A stretch of DNA of 64,000 nt, taken from positions 682,001 through 746,000 of the forward strand of contig NZ_CP109031.1 in assembly GCF_036226925.1 (NCBI RefSeq), given 5' to 3'. Positions 32,768 to 41,862 of this stretch are shown here, piece by piece. The notes beneath the pieces were generated by a model. It saw nothing but the letters and a program-made list of their open reading frames with translations, searched no databases and was not told the DNA's origin. The first letter of the stretch is position 1, and each line of letters opens with the position of its first letter. Origin of the DNA: Streptomyces sp. NBC_00659. GTDB lineage: Bacteria; Actinomycetota; Actinomycetes; Streptomycetales; Streptomycetaceae. The position numbers and the translations under genes were made by a program.

Positions 32768-34366
32768 TCAGACAGAGTGCTCCGCAGCCGCGTCGAGCGC
32801 TTCACGCGCCGCGGTCAGGGCCGCGGACCGGTCCTCGGGTACCAGGCCGATGCGGGTGCGCCGGTCCAGGAGGTCAGACTCGTCGAGGGCGCCCTCGTGC
32901 AGCACGGCCCACAGCAGCGCGGCCCGCGTGACGGGGTGTCCGGGCACCACGGGCTCGCCCAGCCGGGGCTCGCCGGCGGCGAGGGCGTGGACGGCGGGGG
33001 CTTCGGCGCCGTAGCGGCGGATCAGGTGGCCGGGGGCGGCAAGGGACCCGAGCCGGTGCGGGGCCGCCGCGCCGACCAGCGGCAGAGAGGCGGTCGTCGA
33101 GGGACCGGCACGCAGACCCCGGGCCTCGACCGCCGCGTCGACGGCGTCCTGGGCCATGCGCCGGTAGGTGGTGAGTTTGCCGCCGACCACGGTGGTCACT
33201 CCGTCGTCGGAGGTGAGGACGGCGTGCCGGCGGGAGATGTCGGAGGTGCGGGCGGCCCCTCCCGAGCGGCCCGGAGCGGTGTCGAGCAAGGGGCGCAGCC
33301 CCGCGAAGGCGCCGACGACGTCATGGCGCCTCACCGGGGTGTCCAGGGCGGAGCCGACGACGTCGAGCAGGAAGCCGATGTCCGACTCCGGAACCTGGGG
33401 CACGTCCGGAAGGTCCCCGTCGACGGGCTCGTCGGTCAGGCCCACGTACACGCGGCCGTCGTCCTGCGGCAGGACGAGGACGAACCTGTTGGTCTCGCCC
33501 GGGATCGGGATGTGCAGCCCGGCGGGCAGCGGTCCGAACAGGTCGGCGCGCAGCACCAGATGCGTTCCGCGCGAGGGGCGGATACGGATGCCCTCGACCA
33601 GGTCGCCCGCCCAGACGCCGGACGCGTTGATGACCGAACGGGCCCTGATCTCGCCCTGCTCGCCGGTCAGTTCGTCGCGGACCCGGGTGACGGTCCCGCC
33701 CGTCTCCAGGGCCCTGACCCGGGTGAGGATCTTCGCGCCGTGGGCGGCCGCGGTGCGGGCGAGCGCTGTCACGAGCCGGGCGTCGTCGGTCACTTTGCCG
33801 TCCCAGGACAGCAGGCCGCCGCGCAGGCCCGCCGGGCGCACCGACGGTGCCAGGTGCCGGGCCTCCACCGCGGAGAGGCGGCGCGGAGCGGGCAGGGTGG
33901 CGCGGGAGGTGCGGGCCGCCAGTCGCAGGGTGTCCCCGGCCCGGAACCCGGCCCAGGCCAGGGAGGCCTGGCCGCGTGACACGAGCGGTGTCAGGGGCAG
34001 CACGAAGGGCTGGGCGCGAACCAGGTGGGGGGCGGTGCGTTCCATGAGGACGCCGCGTTCGACCGCGCTCTCGTGGGCGACATCGAGCTGCCCGGAGGCC
34101 AGGTAGCGCAGTCCGCCGTGGATGAGCTTGGAACTCCAGCGCGAGGTGCCGAAGGCGAGGTCGTGGGCGTCGACGGCGACGACGTCGAGACCGCGCGCGG
34201 CCGCGTCCAGGGCGACGCCGGCGCCGGTGGCGCCGAGTCCGATCACCAGGACGTCCACCGTGTCGCCGCCCACCGCCTCGGCCAGTTCACGGCGGCGGCG
34301 GGCGGCGGAGAGCGAGGATCCGGGCGCCGGGGCCGCCGGGCCGGACGGACTGCTTGTGGGACTCAT
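32768..34366 (-). CDS. glpD: Aerobic glycerol-3-phosphate dehydrogenase
   Basis: 532 aa, the usual length. FAD fold VDVLVIGLGATGAGVALDAA near residue 37, the GlpD signature FGTSRWSSKLIHGGLRYL, and the C-terminal helical DAO domain. The enzyme oxidises sn-glycerol-3-phosphate to dihydroxyacetone phosphate at the membrane, passing electrons to quinone. Its start overlaps the TetR-family gene stop by 4 nt, so both are one transcription unit. A glpFK operon is not adjacent, so this is probably a second GlpD paralogue. The divergent neighbour is an alkyl-DHAP-synthase-like enzyme, which would use DHAP-derived substrates. Confidence 0.93.
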   Translation of the reverse strand: MSPTSSPSGPAAPAPGSSLSAARRRRELAEAVGGDTVDVLVIGLGATGAGVALDAAARGLDVVAVDAHDLAFGTSRWSSKLIHGGLRYLASGQLDVAHESAVERGVLMERTAPHLVRAQPFVLPLTPLVSRGQASLAWAGFRAGDTLRLAARTSRATLPAPRRLSAVEARHLAPSVRPAGLRGGLLSWDGKVTDDARLVTALARTAAAHGAKILTRVRALETGGTVTRVRDELTGEQGEIRARSVINASGVWAGDLVEGIRIRPSRGTHLVLRADLFGPLPAGLHIPIPGETNRFVLVLPQDDGRVYVGLTDEPVDGDLPDVPQVPESDIGFLLDVVGSALDTPVRRHDVVGAFAGLRPLLDTAPGRSGGAARTSDISRRHAVLTSDDGVTTVVGGKLTTYRRMAQDAVDAAVEARGLRAGPSTTASLPLVGAAAPHRLGSLAAPGHLIRRYGAEAPAVHALAAGEPRLGEPVVPGHPVTRAALLWAVLHEGALDESDLLDRRTRIGLVPEDRSAALTAAREALDAAAEHSV

Positions 34367-34962
34367 GGCGTGAGGGTCCTCTCCAGAAGGGTGCGCAGCT
34401 CGTCGAGAAAGGCCGTGCTGGTCAGTTCGGGGTCGTCCTCGTCGGTCATGGTCCGCAGCGACAGGGTGAAGGACTGGACCACGAGCAGTACGGCACGGGC
34501 CTGTCTCCTCGTGGGCGCGAGCCGCACCGAGCCGTCGGCGTGCCCCCGCTCCAGGGCGTCGGCGAGGAGTCCCAGGAGGGCTTCCTGGCTGGCTCCGCGC
34601 CGGTCCAGCACGTACGGGAGCAGGAGTTCGGGGTCGACGTCGATGATCTTGCGGAAGAGCGGGTGGGCGCGGAAGCCCTCCACTCCGGCCACCAGACCGT
34701 CCACGATCTGGGCCCGCGTGACCTTGTCCGGGTGCGGCTCGGGCATGGCGCGGGTCGCCACGTCGATCCACTCACGGGTCATCAGGTCGCCGACCAGTGA
34801 CCGCACATCGGGCCAGCGCCGGTAGAGCGTCATGCGCGAGACACCGGCGCGGCGGGCCACGTCGGTCAGGGTGGTACGCCGGACTCCGACCGCCAGGACG
34901 CAGTCGCGTACGGCGTCGAGGACGGGGTCGCCGTCCGAGTGCTTGTGACGAATAGGCGTCAT
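34363..34962 (-). CDS. TetR-family transcriptional regulator
   Basis: 199 aa. N-terminal helix-turn-helix (VGVRRTTLTDVARRAGVSRMTLYRRWPDVRSL) and a C-terminal helical ligand domain with a TetR_C-like end. Overlaps glpD by 4 nt and is divergent from the alkyl-DHAP-synthase-like gene, which it likely regulates together with its own operon. A palindrome lies immediately before its ATG. The ligand might be a fatty acyl or glycerolipid derivative; this is inference from neighbours. Confidence 0.9.
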   Translation of the reverse strand: MTPIRHKHSDGDPVLDAVRDCVLAVGVRRTTLTDVARRAGVSRMTLYRRWPDVRSLVGDLMTREWIDVATRAMPEPHPDKVTRAQIVDGLVAGVEGFRAHPLFRKIIDVDPELLLPYVLDRRGASQEALLGLLADALERGHADGSVRLAPTRRQARAVLLVVQSFTLSLRTMTDEDDPELTSTAFLDELRTLLERTLTP

Positions 34963-34977
34963 GTGTCACAGTGTAAC
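34963..34977. promoter_or_regulatory. Candidate TetR operator
   Basis: gtgtcacagtgtaac is an imperfect palindrome (half-sites matching 5 of 7) abutting the ATG of the tetR-family gene in the 72-nt divergent promoter region. Confidence 0.5.
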
Positions 34978-35034
34978 GCCCCGTGCTGCTGTGCGGGAGA
35001 CGGCACGTCGCGACCGACCGATGAGGACTAGTTC

Positions 35035-36624
35035 ATGGACATGCTGTGGAGTGGCTGGGGCGACCCGGCCAAGGCGGCACCGCTGCCCGACTCGGTGACC
35101 GGCCTGCTGCGGGATCTGCTCGGCGTCAAGCCGCGGGACACCGCCGCACACGCTCTCGACGAGATCTCCGTTCCCGAGCCCCTGCCGGACCGGGCCCTGG
35201 ACGCGCTGGCGGACGCCGTCGGCGGCGCGGAGCATGTGCGCACCGACGCGGAGACCCGGATCAGGCACACCCGCGGGAAGTCGACGCCCGATCTGCTGAG
35301 GCTCCGCGCGGGCGACGCGGGAGACGCCCCCGGGGCCGTCGTCCTGCCCTCCACCCACGACGAGGTTCTCGACGTACTGCGCGTCTGCGCCGAACACGGC
35401 CTCGCCGTCGTCCCGTTCGGCGGCGGCACCTCAGTCGTCGGCGGCCTCGCCCCGGAGCGGAGCGCCTTCGTCGCCCTCGACCTGCGCCGTATGAACGCCA
35501 TGCTCGGCATCGACCCGGTCTCCCGGACGGCGACGCTCCAGCCGGGCCTGCGCGCTCCCGACGCGGAGGCACTCCTGGCCGAATACGGCTTCACCCTCGG
35601 GCACTTCCCCCAGTCCTACGAGTGGGCGACCATCGGCGGGTTCGCCGCCGCCCGTTCCAGCGGCCAGGCCTCCGCCGGATACGGCCGCTTCGACGAGATG
35701 GTCCTCGGACTCACCCTCGCGACCCCTGAAGGCACCCTGGACACGGGCCGCGCCCCCCGGTCGGCGGCAGGCCCCGACCTGCGGCAGCTGATCCTCGGCT
35801 CCGAGGGCGCCTTCGGGGTCATCACCTCCGTCACCGTACGGATCAGGCCGCTGCCGCGGACGCGTGTGTACGAGGGGTGGCGGTTCGCCTCGTTCGAGGA
35901 GGGAGCCACCGCGCTGCGCCGGCTCGCCCAGGACGGGCCGCGCCCCACCGTGCTGCGGCTGTCCGACGAGACCGAGACCTTTGTCGGACTCGCCCAGCCC
36001 GACGCCATCGGCTCGGCCGAGGCCCCCACGGCCGCCGGCTGCACGGCCATCGCCGGGTACGAGGGGACCGAGGAGGAAACCGCGCGCCGCCGCGAGGACG
36101 CCGCGGCGGTCCTGCGCGCGGCCGGAGGCACCTACCTGGGCGCCGAACCCGGCGAACGCTGGGCGCACGGCCGCTACTCGGCGCCCTATCTGCGCGACGC
36201 GCTGCTCGACGCCGGGGCCTTCGCCGAGACCCTGGAGACCGCGACCTTCTGGTCCCGCGTTCCCGAGCTCTACGCCGCCGTGCGCGCCGCCCTGACCGAG
36301 ACGCTCACCGCCGCGGGAACCCCGCCCCTGGTCATGTGCCACATCTCGCACGTCTACGAGAACGGTGCCTCGCTCTACTTCACGGTCGTCTCCGCGCAGG
36401 GCGAGGACGCCGTGGCCCACTGGGTGCCGGCCAAGGAGGCCGCCAACGAGGCCGTGCTGAGCGCGGGCGGAACCATCAGCCACCACCACGGGGTGGGAAC
36501 GGACCACCGTGACTGGTACCTCCGGGAGGCGGGACCGCTGGGTGTCGAGGCCCTGCGGGCCGTCAAGGAGCGGCTGGACCCCGACGGCCTTCTCAATCCC
36601 GGGATCCTGCTGCCCGTCGACTGA
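35035..36624 (+). CDS. Alkyl-DHAP-synthase-like FAD oxidase (VAO/PCMH family)
   Basis: 529 aa. PCMH FAD-binding domain (about 100-280) with VVPFGGGTSVVGG and QSYEWATIGGFAAARSSGQ, a C-terminal cap, and near the end TISHHHGVGTDHRDW. That motif matches the H-H-H-G-x-G active site of alkylglycerone-phosphate synthases, which swap the acyl chain of acyl-DHAP for a fatty alcohol to give the first ether lipid. The length is close to that of the eukaryotic enzyme catalytic part. A good ribosome site (gatgagga) precedes the ATG. Divergent from tetR-glpD and followed by a lipid kinase, a context that supports lipid rather than general oxidase chemistry. Actinobacterial homologues are mostly uncharacterised, so a glycolate-oxidase-like role is the alternative. 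Confidence 0.87.
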   Translation: MDMLWSGWGDPAKAAPLPDSVTGLLRDLLGVKPRDTAAHALDEISVPEPLPDRALDALADAVGGAEHVRTDAETRIRHTRGKSTPDLLRLRAGDAGDAPGAVVLPSTHDEVLDVLRVCAEHGLAVVPFGGGTSVVGGLAPERSAFVALDLRRMNAMLGIDPVSRTATLQPGLRAPDAEALLAEYGFTLGHFPQSYEWATIGGFAAARSSGQASAGYGRFDEMVLGLTLATPEGTLDTGRAPRSAAGPDLRQLILGSEGAFGVITSVTVRIRPLPRTRVYEGWRFASFEEGATALRRLAQDGPRPTVLRLSDETETFVGLAQPDAIGSAEAPTAAGCTAIAGYEGTEEETARRREDAAAVLRAAGGTYLGAEPGERWAHGRYSAPYLRDALLDAGAFAETLETATFWSRVPELYAAVRAALTETLTAAGTPPLVMCHISHVYENGASLYFTVVSAQGEDAVAHWVPAKEAANEAVLSAGGTISHHHGVGTDHRDWYLREAGPLGVEALRAVKERLDPDGLLNPGILLPVD

Positions 36625-36629
36625 CACCG

Positions 36630-36676
36630 GCCCGATGACGTGGTGGCGGCCCGGGGCCACCGCCACGTCATCGGGC
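36630..36676 (+). terminator. Long hairpin terminator
   Basis: Outer stem of 14 bp (gcccgatgacgtgg / ccacgtcatcgggc) with an inner ggtggc/gccacc pairing possibility, 6 nt after the stop of the alkyl-DHAP-synthase-like gene. It may reduce read-through into the kinase gene. Confidence 0.8.
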
Positions 36677-36798
36677 TCCGGCGGCCCGAACCCCGCCGCG
36701 TACAGCCGTACCGCCGGCCCTGACCCCGACACCGCCGCCGTACACAGGTTCCGCCCCTGCCCGCTCCGTCTCACCCGTCACTGCCCGGAGGCACACCG

Positions 36799-37680
36799 AT
36801 GCGACAGTTCACCGCCGTCGTCAATCCCACCGCGGGCGGCTCCACCGGGGCGGCGGCACTGCTCCCGGTGGCCCGCCTGCTCAGGGAGGCCGGAGCCGGT
36901 CTGGAGACCGAGTACAGCCGGAGCCTTGCCCACGCGCAGGAGCTCGCGCTCCGCGCCGGGGAACGGGGCCGGGTCGTCCTCGCCGTGGGCGGCGACGGGA
37001 TCGCGGGCGGGATCGGCGGCGCCCTGAGCGGGACCGACACCGTCCTCGGGCTGATACCGGCCGGCCGCGGCAACGACTTCGCCCGCGCACTCCGACTGCC
37101 GACCGCGGCCGCGGACCTGACGCGCGTCCTGCTGCACCACGAGCCCCGGCGCGTCGACACCATCGAGGTGGAATCCGCGGTGCACGCGCGCACCGTGGTT
37201 CTCGGAAGCGTGTACGCGGGCGTCGACGCTCTCGCCAATCAGCACGCCAACCACGCACGCGTGCTGCGCGGGGCCGCCTCGTACTACGCCGGCGGCCTGC
37301 GCGCGGTCACCGGCTGGCGTCCGGTGTCGTACCGCGTCACCGTCGACGGGGAGGAACACCTCCACCGCGGCTACACCGTCGTGGCCGCGAACTCCGCCTA
37401 CTACGGCTCCGGGCGCATCATCGCCCCGGCGGCCCTGACGGACGACGGTCTGCTGGACGTCGTGATGATCCGCGAGGCCCCGCGCCGGCTGTTCTTCACC
37501 CTCATGAACGAGCTCAAGACCGGCGCGCACACCGCGCGGCCGGAGGTGGTGATGCTTCGGGGCCGGGAGATCCGCATCGAGGCCGACCGGCCCGTGCCCT
37601 ACGGCGCGGACGGGGAGGTCGAGGCCGCCCTCCCCGTCACGGCCCGGGTGCGGCCGGGCGATCTGGCCATGCTCTTCTGA
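36799..37680 (+). CDS. Diacylglycerol/lipid kinase family protein
   Basis: 293 aa, the normal DagK/YegS size. N-terminal AVVNPTAGGSTGAAALL and the nucleotide-binding VVLAVGGDGIAGGIGGAL, then GLIPAGRGNDFARAL, are the standard signatures of the DAGK catalytic domain; C-terminal domain complete, with FFTLMNELKTGAHTARPEV. These enzymes phosphorylate diacylglycerol or related lipids or sphingoid bases. Follows the alkyl-DHAP-synthase-like gene at 174 nt with a hairpin between, so it may be expressed partly on its own. A shared lipid role is plausible. Confidence 0.92.
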   Translation: MRQFTAVVNPTAGGSTGAAALLPVARLLREAGAGLETEYSRSLAHAQELALRAGERGRVVLAVGGDGIAGGIGGALSGTDTVLGLIPAGRGNDFARALRLPTAAADLTRVLLHHEPRRVDTIEVESAVHARTVVLGSVYAGVDALANQHANHARVLRGAASYYAGGLRAVTGWRPVSYRVTVDGEEHLHRGYTVVAANSAYYGSGRIIAPAALTDDGLLDVVMIREAPRRLFFTLMNELKTGAHTARPEVVMLRGREIRIEADRPVPYGADGEVEAALPVTARVRPGDLAMLF

Positions 37681-37710
37681 TCGCCCCGGCCCCCGGTGCG
37701 CCACCGCAGG

Positions 37711-38688
37711 TCACCCCGCGGCGGTCTCTCCGCTCGCGCTGCCCGCCAGCCACTGGTCCCAGCTCAGGTTGAACGAGGCGAAGCCGTTGTCGGCCGAGGC
37801 CTTCGCGCGCGGGGAGCCGGTCACGGAGACCGGGTCACCCTGCTTGACCTGGCCGTAGAACCACTTGGCGTCGGTGATCGAGAGGTGGACACAGCCGTGC
37901 GAGCCCCGGGCGCTGCCACTGCCCGGGTTCGGGTCGCCGGTCGAGTAGTGGACGTAGGTCCCGGACTGGGTCAGGTGGACGTCCCAGGGAAGGGTCAGGT
38001 CGTAGTAGTTCGCGTCGCCCTTGTTGCAGCTGATACCGACGCTGCACGAGGTCATGTGGACCTTCTCCTGCTTGTCGATCACCGCCATCACGCCGTTCCA
38101 CGTGGGGTATTCGGCACTGCCCGCGTTGATCGACAGGGTCCGTACCGGCGCGCCGTTCTTGGTGACCTTCATGGTGTGGCCGGTGACGGACACATCCGCG
38201 CGGACGTCGTCGCCGACGGTGAAGTCGTGGACGTAGGAACGCGTGCCGTAGCGGCCGTTGCCGTTGGCGACACCCTCCAGGTCGGCGGTGATCTTCACCT
38301 TCGTACCGCTCGCCCAGTACGACTTGGGCCGCCAGTCGGCGCGCCGGTCCCCGAACCAGTGCCACGCGCCCGTCATCGGCTGGGAGCTGGTGACCTTCAT
38401 GTGCTTCTCGATGTCGGCGCGGGCCTTCTGCCCCACCGGATTGGTGAAGATCACCGAGATCGGCATCGCGACACCGACCGTGGCACCGGTCTGCGGCGTG
38501 ATCGTCTCCAGCAGCATCGGTGGCCCGGCGGGCTTCGATGGAGACGGCTTCGCACTGGCCGCCGGCTTCTTCGAGCCTGCCTTTCCGTCGTCTGAACTCG
38601 CCTTCGGCGTACCCCCGCCACAGGCACTGGCCCCCGCCAGCACCGCAACCATCACGAGTGCCGTCGATATCCCGCTACGTCGCTTCAC
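37711..38688 (-). CDS. L,D-transpeptidase lipoprotein (YkuD family)
   Basis: 325 aa. Signal peptide with a lipobox ending ASAC (Cys about residue 23), a Lys/Ser/Pro-rich linker, an Ig-like domain (about 60-170) and a YkuD domain with HGCVHLS; catalytic Cys266 and His264. This is the actinobacterial Ldt layout (Ig-like domain plus YkuD, C-terminal extension) of enzymes that make 3-3 peptidoglycan crosslinks and resist most penicillins. GTG start at 38688 with a weak ribosome site. Converges with the lipid-kinase gene. Confidence 0.93.
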   Translation of the reverse strand: MKRRSGISTALVMVAVLAGASACGGGTPKASSDDGKAGSKKPAASAKPSPSKPAGPPMLLETITPQTGATVGVAMPISVIFTNPVGQKARADIEKHMKVTSSQPMTGAWHWFGDRRADWRPKSYWASGTKVKITADLEGVANGNGRYGTRSYVHDFTVGDDVRADVSVTGHTMKVTKNGAPVRTLSINAGSAEYPTWNGVMAVIDKQEKVHMTSCSVGISCNKGDANYYDLTLPWDVHLTQSGTYVHYSTGDPNPGSGSARGSHGCVHLSITDAKWFYGQVKQGDPVSVTGSPRAKASADNGFASFNLSWDQWLAGSASGETAAG

Positions 38689-38984
38689 TTTTACCCCGGC
38701 TCACAATCGTGCCTGCCTCACTGTTCACTTGGACTGCGGGCACCGGCCCGCGGTTGCAGTACGTGTGTAAAGCACGGTTCAAAACCCGGCTCGGGAGGCT
38801 CGCGCCCCCCGCGGATCGGGCGGAACGCGTGACGGCTACCGGTGCCGGACCGCCGGTCACCGGTACCCGCTTCGGGTCGGCTCACGCCTGTGCGGCGGCG
38901 CCGGCGCGGCCCGGATGCCGGGAGAGGAACGGCACCGCGCCGTCGGCCTCGACCCTGGGCAAGTCCCTTGTGCCGACCGGGGTT
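38689..38984. other. Intergenic region, no gene seen
   Basis: About 300 nt between the L,D-transpeptidase start and the large inverted repeat at 38985. An AT-richer patch near 38690-38775 probably holds the transpeptidase promoter. No credible reading frame. Confidence 0.4.
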
Positions 38985-39044
38985 CTAGTGCCCCGACAGG
39001 CAACGTTCGCCGCGTCGCGTAAACGTTGCCTGCCGGGGCACTAG
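38985..39044 (-). terminator. 23-bp near-perfect inverted repeat overlapping the MFS stop codon
   Basis: Arms 38985-39007 and 39022-39044 (22 of 23 positions pair) surround a 14-nt loop; the core is tgccccg-c-aggcaacgtt. The MFS exporter TAG stop is formed by the arm itself. It will act as a terminator, but its length and symmetry are also those of a dispersed palindromic element. GC content is moderate for a terminator. Confidence 0.8.
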
Positions 39045-40507
39045 GAGCGCGTTCGCCGGGCCGCGTCGGCCCCTTGGGGCGCCGTCGCGGGCTGTCCCGT
39101 CGACGTCCCCGCTCCGGAGCGGACGAGCGGTACCAGCACTCCGGCACCGGCCACGGCGAGCACGGCGACCACCCGCAGCACCCCGTTGATCGCCGATCCG
39201 TCGGACGCCGCTCCGCCGGCGGACCCGCTGATCTCCTCCAGCACGGTCGCGGCCACCGTCACGGCCACCGCGCCCCACAGCACCAGGGAGGTGAGCACCA
39301 GGCCCGACGCGGCCGCGAGCCGCCCGGCGGACACGTACGACTGGGTGGCCGCGTTGGTGAGCGCCCAGCCGAGCCCGACACCCGCTCCGACCACCGCGAA
39401 CACCGCGGCGTAGAGCGGCAGGGGATGCGCCCAGGTCAGCGCGGCGAGCGCCACCCCGCTCAGCAACAGCCCCACCGCCATCAGCACCTCCGCCCGCCAC
39501 CGGTGCGCCAGATGGCCCGACCAGTAGCTCGCCGCGCCGACTCCCGCCGACAGCGCCAGGAAGACCACTCCCGACTCCAGCGGTGACAGCCCCCGCGCCT
39601 GCTCCAGATACAGCGCCGCCAGCACCGCGACGAGGCAGTACACGATGTTCGACGCCGTCCCGGCCACCGTCACGGTCACGAACGGCCGGTTGCGCAGCAG
39701 GGACAGGTCGATCAGCGGTTCCGCCGCCCGCCGCTCGACCGCCACGAACAGGGCCAGCATCGACGCACCCACGGCGAAGCACGCCAGGGTGGCCGCCGAG
39801 CCCCAGCCCCAGTCCGACCCCTGGTCGACGGCGATCATGACGGCTGTCAGACCGCCGGCCAGCGTGATCGCGCCCGGCAGGTCCATCCCCCGCGTGGCCC
39901 CCTGGTCCCGCGACTCCGTCACGTACCGCAGCATCAGCAGCGCAGCCAGCGCGCAGAACGGAACGTTCAGCAGGAAGACCGCACGCCAGCTGACGAGTTC
40001 GGCGAAGGTGCCGCCGACGAAGGGCCCCAGCGCGGTGCCGACGGCGCTGAAGGCGAGAACCGTCCCGACGGCCCGGCCCTGACGGCCGTCACGAAAGTGC
40101 GCGGTCACCACCGCCACCGCGATGGGCAGGACCAGGGCCGCCGCCATCCCCTGGACCGCGCGTCCCGCGGTCAGCCACACCGCGTTCTGCGCGGCGCTGC
40201 ACACCACCGACATCACGGCGAAGCCGGTCAGCCCGACGACGATGATCCGTCTGCGGCCGTACAGGTCGGCTGCCCGCCCGCCGACGATCATCAGTGCCCC
40301 GAGTGTCAGCATGTAGCCGCTCACGAGCCACTGAAGGTTCGTGGCCGGTGTCCCGAAGTCCCGGGCGATCACGGGCAGCATCAGGTTCAGCGCGAACCAG
40401 TCCAGCTCCACCAGCAGCACCGCGATCGAGGTGGCGGCGATGACCGCGCGGTCCCGGCGTGAGAACAGTGCCGTCGTCCGGCCTGCGGATCCGCTCACGA
40501 CGACCAT
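39041..40507 (-). CDS. 14-TM MFS drug exporter (DHA2/EmrB-QacA type)
   Basis: 488 aa with 14 hydrophobic segments. Motif A-like GGRAADLYGRRRIIVVG follows the second helix, and motif C-like ALGPFVGGTFAELVSWRAVFLLNVP lies at helix 5-6, both diagnostic of the 14-TM drug:H+ antiporters. Likely exports a toxic compound; the substrate is unknown. The GTG or ATG choice at the N-terminus (MVVVSGSAG) is uncertain by a few codons. No regulator adjoins it. The long palindrome replaces its final codons and stop. Confidence 0.9.
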   Translation of the reverse strand: MVVVSGSAGRTTALFSRRDRAVIAATSIAVLLVELDWFALNLMLPVIARDFGTPATNLQWLVSGYMLTLGALMIVGGRAADLYGRRRIIVVGLTGFAVMSVVCSAAQNAVWLTAGRAVQGMAAALVLPIAVAVVTAHFRDGRQGRAVGTVLAFSAVGTALGPFVGGTFAELVSWRAVFLLNVPFCALAALLMLRYVTESRDQGATRGMDLPGAITLAGGLTAVMIAVDQGSDWGWGSAATLACFAVGASMLALFVAVERRAAEPLIDLSLLRNRPFVTVTVAGTASNIVYCLVAVLAALYLEQARGLSPLESGVVFLALSAGVGAASYWSGHLAHRWRAEVLMAVGLLLSGVALAALTWAHPLPLYAAVFAVVGAGVGLGWALTNAATQSYVSAGRLAAASGLVLTSLVLWGAVAVTVAATVLEEISGSAGGAASDGSAINGVLRVVAVLAVAGAGVLVPLVRSGAGTSTGQPATAPQGADAARRTRS

Positions 40508-40746
40508 CCCCTGCCACGGGTCACTCCTCCCGCCAGCCTGCGGGCGCCCGCGGAGCCGCGCAACCGGAGCCCTGCCCGGCCGGCCGCGCGGCTCCGCGGC
40601 CCCGGCGGGGTGCCCGGCCCCTCCCGTTCCTCGCGGGCGGCTCCTTGTCCGCTCAACTCCCTTACCGTGCCGACCACATGACTGCTCCGAGTAGGATGAT
40701 CGAACACTTGGTCTGCCCGCGTTTCCGTGGTGCGATGGGAGCTAGC

Positions 40747-41532
40747 ATGACGATCGACCGACAGTCGTTTCCGCCGCTCGACACCAGTAAGGCGCATCCC
40801 GCGCGGGTCTACGACTGGCTGTTGGGCGGCAAGGACAACTACCCGGTCGACGAGGCGGTGGGAGAGAAGCTGCCGCCCGAGGCGAGGGACGCGGCCCGGC
40901 AGAACCGCGAGTTCATGCAGCGGGCGTCCGCGTGGCTCGCCGAGCAGGGCGTCGACCAGTTCCTGGACATAGGCACCGGCATCCCCACCCAGCCGAACCT
41001 GCACCAGATCGTCCAGGACATCACGCCGTCGGCGAAGGTCGTCTACACCGACAACGACCCGATCGTGCTGCGTCACGCCGAGGCGCTCCTGGTCAGCCGG
41101 CCCGAGGGCGTCACCGACTACATCCAGGCCGATGTGCGGCGGCCGCAGGACATCGTCCAACACGCCCGCCACGTGCTGGACTTCAGCCGCCCGATCGCGC
41201 TGTCGCTGATCGCGCTCATGCACTTCATCCCCGACGAGCAGGACGCCCACTCCATCGTCCGCAACCTCGTCGACACCCTGCCCTCGGGCAGTTACCTGGT
41301 GCTGTCGCACGCCTCCTCCGACGTGTTCCCCGAGCTCTCCGCGCAGGTCACCGCCGAGTACGCGAAGGGCGGCATCCAGCTCGGTTTCCGTACCCGTGCC
41401 GAGGTGGAGCGCTTCTTCGAGGGCCTCGACCTCGTCTCCCCCGGCCTGGTGACGGCGACGAAGTGGGCCAAGTCGGGGGCGCCCGCTCCGGAGGACAGCG
41501 GCATCTACGCGGCGGTGGCACGCGTCCGCTGA
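40747..41532 (+). CDS. DUF574 SAM-dependent methyltransferase
   Basis: 261 aa. The N-terminal DTSKAHPARVYDWLLGGKDNYPVD signature and FLDIGTGIPTQPNLHQI as SAM motif identify the Streptomyces DUF574 family of Rossmann methyltransferases, present in many copies per genome with unknown substrates. I chose the ATG at 40747 because gggag lies 5 nt upstream and the protein then has the usual family N-terminus; an upstream in-frame ATG would add about 18 residues. Monocistronic. Confidence 0.9.
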   Translation: MTIDRQSFPPLDTSKAHPARVYDWLLGGKDNYPVDEAVGEKLPPEARDAARQNREFMQRASAWLAEQGVDQFLDIGTGIPTQPNLHQIVQDITPSAKVVYTDNDPIVLRHAEALLVSRPEGVTDYIQADVRRPQDIVQHARHVLDFSRPIALSLIALMHFIPDEQDAHSIVRNLVDTLPSGSYLVLSHASSDVFPELSAQVTAEYAKGGIQLGFRTRAEVERFFEGLDLVSPGLVTATKWAKSGAPAPEDSGIYAAVARVR

Positions 41533-41723
41533 GCGGAACGGGTACGGCGGATGTGCCGCGCCCCACACACGCCCCACGCCCCACGCCCCCGGTGATGGTG
41601 ATCCGCAGGACGCGGCCCGGCATCGCGTCCATGCGGGTGGCGTATGGGGCGGCGGCGAGCCCCTGATGGCATGACCGGCGTTGTGCACGGTGCCAACTCA
41701 CGATCAGTCAGAGAGGACGTCCC

Positions 41724-41813
41724 GTGCGTCGAACCATGCTGTTGTCTGTCTGTGCTCTTGTCGCCGCCGCCGCCACCGGATTCTTCACCACCAGCGCCAT
41801 CCGCAACCGCTGA
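41724..41813 (+). CDS. 29-aa small hydrophobic peptide
   Basis: GTG at 41724 with gagagg 7 nt upstream; product MRRTMLLSVCALVAAAATGFF plus a short polar end. Two N-terminal Arg and a single hydrophobic stretch suggest a membrane-inserted or secreted micropeptide. It stops at a TGA followed by a strong terminator. Only the ribosome site, length and composition support it. Confidence 0.45.
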   Translation: MRRTMLLSVCALVAAAATGFFTTSAIRNR

Positions 41814-41862
41814 CAGCGAGACGCCCCCACGCGCTCCCGGACAGTGCGCGACCGGGCGGCCG

